This document shows positions 61,007-64,000 of a stretch of DNA of 64,000 nt, one piece after another. This DNA is from Pseudoxanthomonas sp. Lineage in GTDB: Bacteria > Pseudomonadota > Gammaproteobacteria > Xanthomonadales > Xanthomonadaceae. The notes under the pieces were generated by a model. It made no database searches. It was not told the origin of the DNA and saw only the letters and a program-made list of their open reading frames with translations. Positions within the stretch are counted from its first letter, which is position 1. Every line of letters starts with the position of its first letter. Where the stretch lies: assembly GCF_002863005.1 (NCBI RefSeq), contig NZ_PKDG01000013.1, positions 1-64,000 of the forward strand, read 5' to 3'. Both the position numbers and the translations under genes were made by a program.

Positions 61007-64000
61007 GTCGCGCCTGCAGACCCGTCCCGTCGCCGTCGCTGCCCTGCTGGCGGGCGTGCTGCTGGCGGCGTTAGGGGGATGGACCGGTGGCGTGGTGGCG
61101 GCCATCGCGGCCTGCCTCGCACAACCGGCGATCGCCCTGGCCGTGTCGTGGCTGCGCGGCACGCGCGTGCTGGCACCGGCCCGTGCCTGGCGGGAAGACC
61201 TGCCCGCGCTGCTGCTGGCCTGGGGCATCGCGTTCGCCGCCAGCGCCGCGTTGCTGGCCTGGCCGCTGGCCTCGCTGCACGACAGCGGCAGCCTGCCGGC
61301 GGCGCTGGGCGTCAGTGCGGTGGTCGGCGCGGTGATCGTGGGACTCTGGCGCACGTGGCCACTGTGGCACGGGCTGGAGCGCGACGGCGGTGCTCTGTCG
61401 GCCCACTGGCGCGGGCTGGTCGAGCGCGACTTCCATGCCTGGCGTGGGCTCGCCGTGGCGACGCTGCTGGCGCTCGCCGTCGGCGGCGGGTTGTGCCTGG
61501 CGTGGCCCGGCCTGGTGCCCGATGCGGCGCGCGTGGTGGCGGCCATCGTCTACGCCGTGTCCCTGCCGCTCCTGCACCTGGGCGTGCAACGGCTGCAGGG
61601 GGCAGGCGTCCTGCCGGTGGTGGAGATGCCCGACGGCGATGTCGACGTCGAGGCCTTCGCGGAGGTTCCGCTGTCCGCCGGACCGGTGACCGACCTGGAG
61701 CAGGCGCTGTTCGACGCCGCGCGGACCGGCCGAGTCGAGCGCGCGCTGGAATTGATCGACGCCGGCGCTGACCCGCATGCGCTGCCGGCAGAAGGCGCGC
61801 GCGACCAGCGCAGCCTCGGCGCCCTCGCTGCGGTACTGCCCGACCTCCGGCTGCTGCGCACGCTGATCGCCCACGGGGTCGACCTCAACCACGCGCATGC
61901 CGGCGTCACTCCGCTGCTGGCGGCGACGCGCGACAGCTGGCATGGCCGCCCCGATGCTGTCACGACCCTGCTGGCCAACGGTGCCGACCCGCGCATTGCC
62001 GACGGCGATGGCAACACGCCGCTGCACCACGCTGCCCGCAGTTCCGACCCCGGCGTGGTGGCACTGCTGCGCGACGCGGCGGCGGAACTGGATGCACTGA
62101 ACCACGATGGACTGACGCCGCTCGGCGTCGCCTGCGTGGCCGGCAACTGGCGGCTGGCGAAGTTCCTGCTCGAACGCGGTGCGCGCCCCGACCCGCAGGG
62201 CGGGCAGCCGGTGCTGCTGGCCGCTGCGTCCACCGAAGAGGACGACCCGGCGGGCGTCCAGTTGCTGCTCAAGCACAAGGCCAAGGTCGACGCGCGCGAC
62301 GCGCAGCGCCGTAGCGCCCTGCACGAAGCTGCCTTCGCCGGCCACGCCGAGATCGCCGCAACCTTGCTGGCGGCGGGTGCCGACGTGCATGCGCGCGACA
62401 GCCAGCAGCGCACGCCGTGGCTGGAAGCCGCCTGCGGCGGGCATCTGGCCATGCTGGAAAAGCTGGCCGACGCGGGCGCCGATCGCGCCGCCGTCGACGC
62501 CGGGCATCGCAACGCCCTGATGCTGGCGTGCACCGCGGACCATGCATCGCCCGCGCTGGTGAGGCGCTTGCTGGAGTGGGGCGTCGATCCTGCCGCTGCC
62601 GATGCGGAAGGCCGGCGCGCGGTCGATGCCGCGGCCGAAGCCGGACGCTGGGCGCTGGTGTCGGCCCTCGATCCCGGTTACGCGTTGCCCACCGCCGTCG
62701 CTGCGGCCGACGACGAAACGCCGCCCGACCGTGCCCCCTCGGCGCTGCTGCGCGACGGCTTGGCGAGCGGGCAGTTCGATGGTCTGGATGCGCTGGCGCG
62801 GCTGTGCTCCCGCGACGAACTGGGTGCACTGCTGCACGACGCCGACATGCAGCGGCCCGCGCGCCTGGCGTGGCTGCTGCGCCACGGCGCCGACCCCGAC
62901 ACCCGCAATGAACGTGGCGACAGTCTGGTCTTCGCCTTGCTGGCACAGGGCGTCGCTGGCCAGCCTGCGCTGACCACCCTGCTGGCACGCGGGGTATCGC
63001 CTTCCGGCGCCGGCGGTCTTGCGCGTTTCATGGCGGCCTGCGCGGCGGACGACCAGGCGGCGCGCGCACTCGAATCCTGTGCCCTGGACCTGCTGGAACG
63101 GGGCGCCGATCCGTTCGCGCCGTCGGGGCAGGGCGATCCGGCGTTGTCCCTGGCGGTGCGCCTGGGGTGGCAGCGCGTGCTCGACCGCCTGCTCGACATC
63201 GGCGTGGACCGCGAAGCGCGCGACAGCCACGGCATGACGGCGCTGCATCTGGCCGCCGTGCTGGGCCGCGAGACGGCGCTCAAGCACCTGGTCGCGAAGG
63301 GGGCCTCGCCGGATGCGCGTGCAGCCGATGGCCAGACCCCGCTGGGCGTCGCCCTGGCGTGCGGGCGTCGCGACCTGGCCGACTGGCTCGACTGGCGCAT
63401 CTGGCCGCTGCCGCGCCGCGCGCTGCGTCCCGCCGACCTGCCGGCGGCGGCGATGGCCGGTGATCGCGATGCCGTGCGACGCCTGCTGGATCTCGGCTTC
63501 GATGTCGATTCGCCCGATGCGCAAGGCTGCACGGCGCTGCTGCGCGCCGCGGGGGGCGGCTTCACGGCCGTCGTCGAGCTGCTGCTCGCGCGCGGCGCCG
63601 ACGCGCAGCGTGCCGCCCATACCGGCGCCACGCCGCTGTCGGCTGCGGTGAGCATGCGCCAGGTCGAGATCGTCGGCGCGCTGCTCGCGGCCGGCGCCGA
63701 CATCGAATACCGCCTGCCCGGTGGCGTGACCGTGCTGATGCTGGCCGCGGCGCTCGGCCTGCCGGAGATCGCCGCCCGCCTGATCACCGCCGGCGCCAAC
63801 GTGCAGGCCGGCGATGCGCAGGGCCTCACGCCGCTGCACTGCGCCGCGCTCTACGGATTCACCGCCCGCGAGAAGCCGCGGTTGCTGGCGCTGCTGGATA
63901 CGCTGCTGTTGTCCGGTGCGGAATCCGAAGCGATGGCGGCAGGCGCGGTGACGCCGCTGCTGCTGTTGCTGGGCGCGCGCGCCGAACCGGGGACCGCGTG
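60999..64000 (+). CDS. Membrane-anchored ankyrin-repeat protein, cut by the window edge
   Basis: The open frame runs over 1000 codons from the ATG at 60999 past the right edge. Residues ~10-200 hold about five membrane helices ([60 protein letters not shown]). Thereafter come at least 15 ankyrin repeats with the G-x-TPLHxAA pattern ([60 protein letters not shown]). Ankyrin repeats bind proteins; partner and role are unknown. The membrane end puts the repeats on one side of the inner membrane. It is coupled to ycgL. Confidence 0.9.
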   Translation, partial: MPESRLQTRPVAVAALLAGVLLAALGGWTGGVVAAIAACLAQPAIALAVSWLRGTRVLAPARAWREDLPALLLAWGIAFAASAALLAWPLASLHDSGSLPAALGVSAVVGAVIVGLWRTWPLWHGLERDGGALSAHWRGLVERDFHAWRGLAVATLLALAVGGGLCLAWPGLVPDAARVVAAIVYAVSLPLLHLGVQRLQGAGVLPVVEMPDGDVDVEAFAEVPLSAGPVTDLEQALFDAARTGRVERALELIDAGADPHALPAEGARDQRSLGALAAVLPDLRLLRTLIAHGVDLNHAHAGVTPLLAATRDSWHGRPDAVTTLLANGADPRIADGDGNTPLHHAARSSDPGVVALLRDAAAELDALNHDGLTPLGVACVAGNWRLAKFLLERGARPDPQGGQPVLLAAASTEEDDPAGVQLLLKHKAKVDARDAQRRSALHEAAFAGHAEIAATLLAAGADVHARDSQQRTPWLEAACGGHLAMLEKLADAGADRAAVDAGHRNALMLACTADHASPALVRRLLEWGVDPAAADAEGRRAVDAAAEAGRWALVSALDPGYALPTAVAAADDETPPDRAPSALLRDGLASGQFDGLDALARLCSRDELGALLHDADMQRPARLAWLLRHGADPDTRNERGDSLVFALLAQGVAGQPALTTLLARGVSPSGAGGLARFMAACAADDQAARALESCALDLLERGADPFAPSGQGDPALSLAVRLGWQRVLDRLLDIGVDREARDSHGMTALHLAAVLGRETALKHLVAKGASPDARAADGQTPLGVALACGRRDLADWLDWRIWPLPRRALRPADLPAAAMAGDRDAVRRLLDLGFDVDSPDAQGCTALLRAAGGGFTAVVELLLARGADAQRAAHTGATPLSAAVSMRQVEIVGALLAAGADIEYRLPGGVTVLMLAAALGLPEIAARLITAGANVQAGDAQGLTPLHCAALYGFTAREKPRLLALLDTLLLSGAESEAMAAGAVTPLLLLLGARAEPGTA

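Noticed and set aside
61071-63839. A 922-codon minus-strand frame
   Set aside because: It is antisense to the ankyrin gene, whose repeat pattern is unmistakable.

Overview
The window is a piece of a high-GC gammaproteobacterial chromosome, most probably Xanthomonadaceae (Pseudoxanthomonas, Xanthomonas, Stenotrophomonas and Luteimonas are all possible; the genus cannot be fixed from this sequence). The pointers are a XanB2-type chorismatase, an sX13-like small RNA downstream of polA, the DUF2782-polA pairing, GTAG-type REP sequences, and aadA-like 60-bp attC sites.

Region 1 (1-8441) is a chromosomal integron cassette array with visibly lower GC than the rest. Twenty cassettes lie head to tail, all reading on the minus strand, each ending in an attC site of about 60 bp. 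One site is 115 bp, and the leftmost is only a half site cut by unrelated DNA. Most cassettes carry one small ORF. Recognisable families are DUF1877, DUF4262, DUF6438, an OmpA-like domain, a carboxypeptidase-regulatory-like domain and a stand-alone EF-Tu domain III-like protein. Seven of the twenty products carry export signals. No integrase gene lies at the attI-proximal end. The roughly 300 bp there hold the last core site and a good sigma70 promoter pointing into the array.

Region 2 (8743-28202) is core chromosome: a CrbS-type symporter/hybrid histidine kinase, an FAD/NAD(P)-binding protein, a cardiolipin synthase, rpmB-rpmG, a DgcN-like DUF1611 protein with a LysR regulator, a DUF885 peptidase-like protein, the phosphopantetheinyl transferase-rsmG-parA-parB group, a small GlsB/YeaQ membrane protein, exonuclease III, a DHA2 exporter, and a coniferyl-aldehyde-type dehydrogenase.

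Region 3 (28252-37426) holds a gamma-carbonic anhydrase, a VOC protein and a YkgJ Cys-cluster protein. It then has a tight operon (RDD, SpoIIM-like, DUF4129, DUF4350, MoxR, DUF58, DUF4380) in which most genes overlap their neighbour at the start/stop codon.

Region 4 (37440-64000) has ThuA, aroE with a coupled downstream gene, a frameshifted outer-membrane protein, GNAT-hemB, XanB2, two S9 peptidases, a Nu-class glutathione transferase, YqhA, uvrD, a universal stress protein with an FNR/Anr-type promoter, polA followed by the sX13-like RNA, a YetF-like protein, hemF, YcgL, and a large membrane-anchored ankyrin protein that runs off the right edge.

Two genome-wide signals stand out. At least eight genes have a -10-like hexamer 6-7 nt before the ATG and no Shine-Dalgarno sequence, which suggests leaderless mRNAs. 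Two REP-type repeat families abut genes and supply the stop codons of yetF and the glutathione transferase gene.
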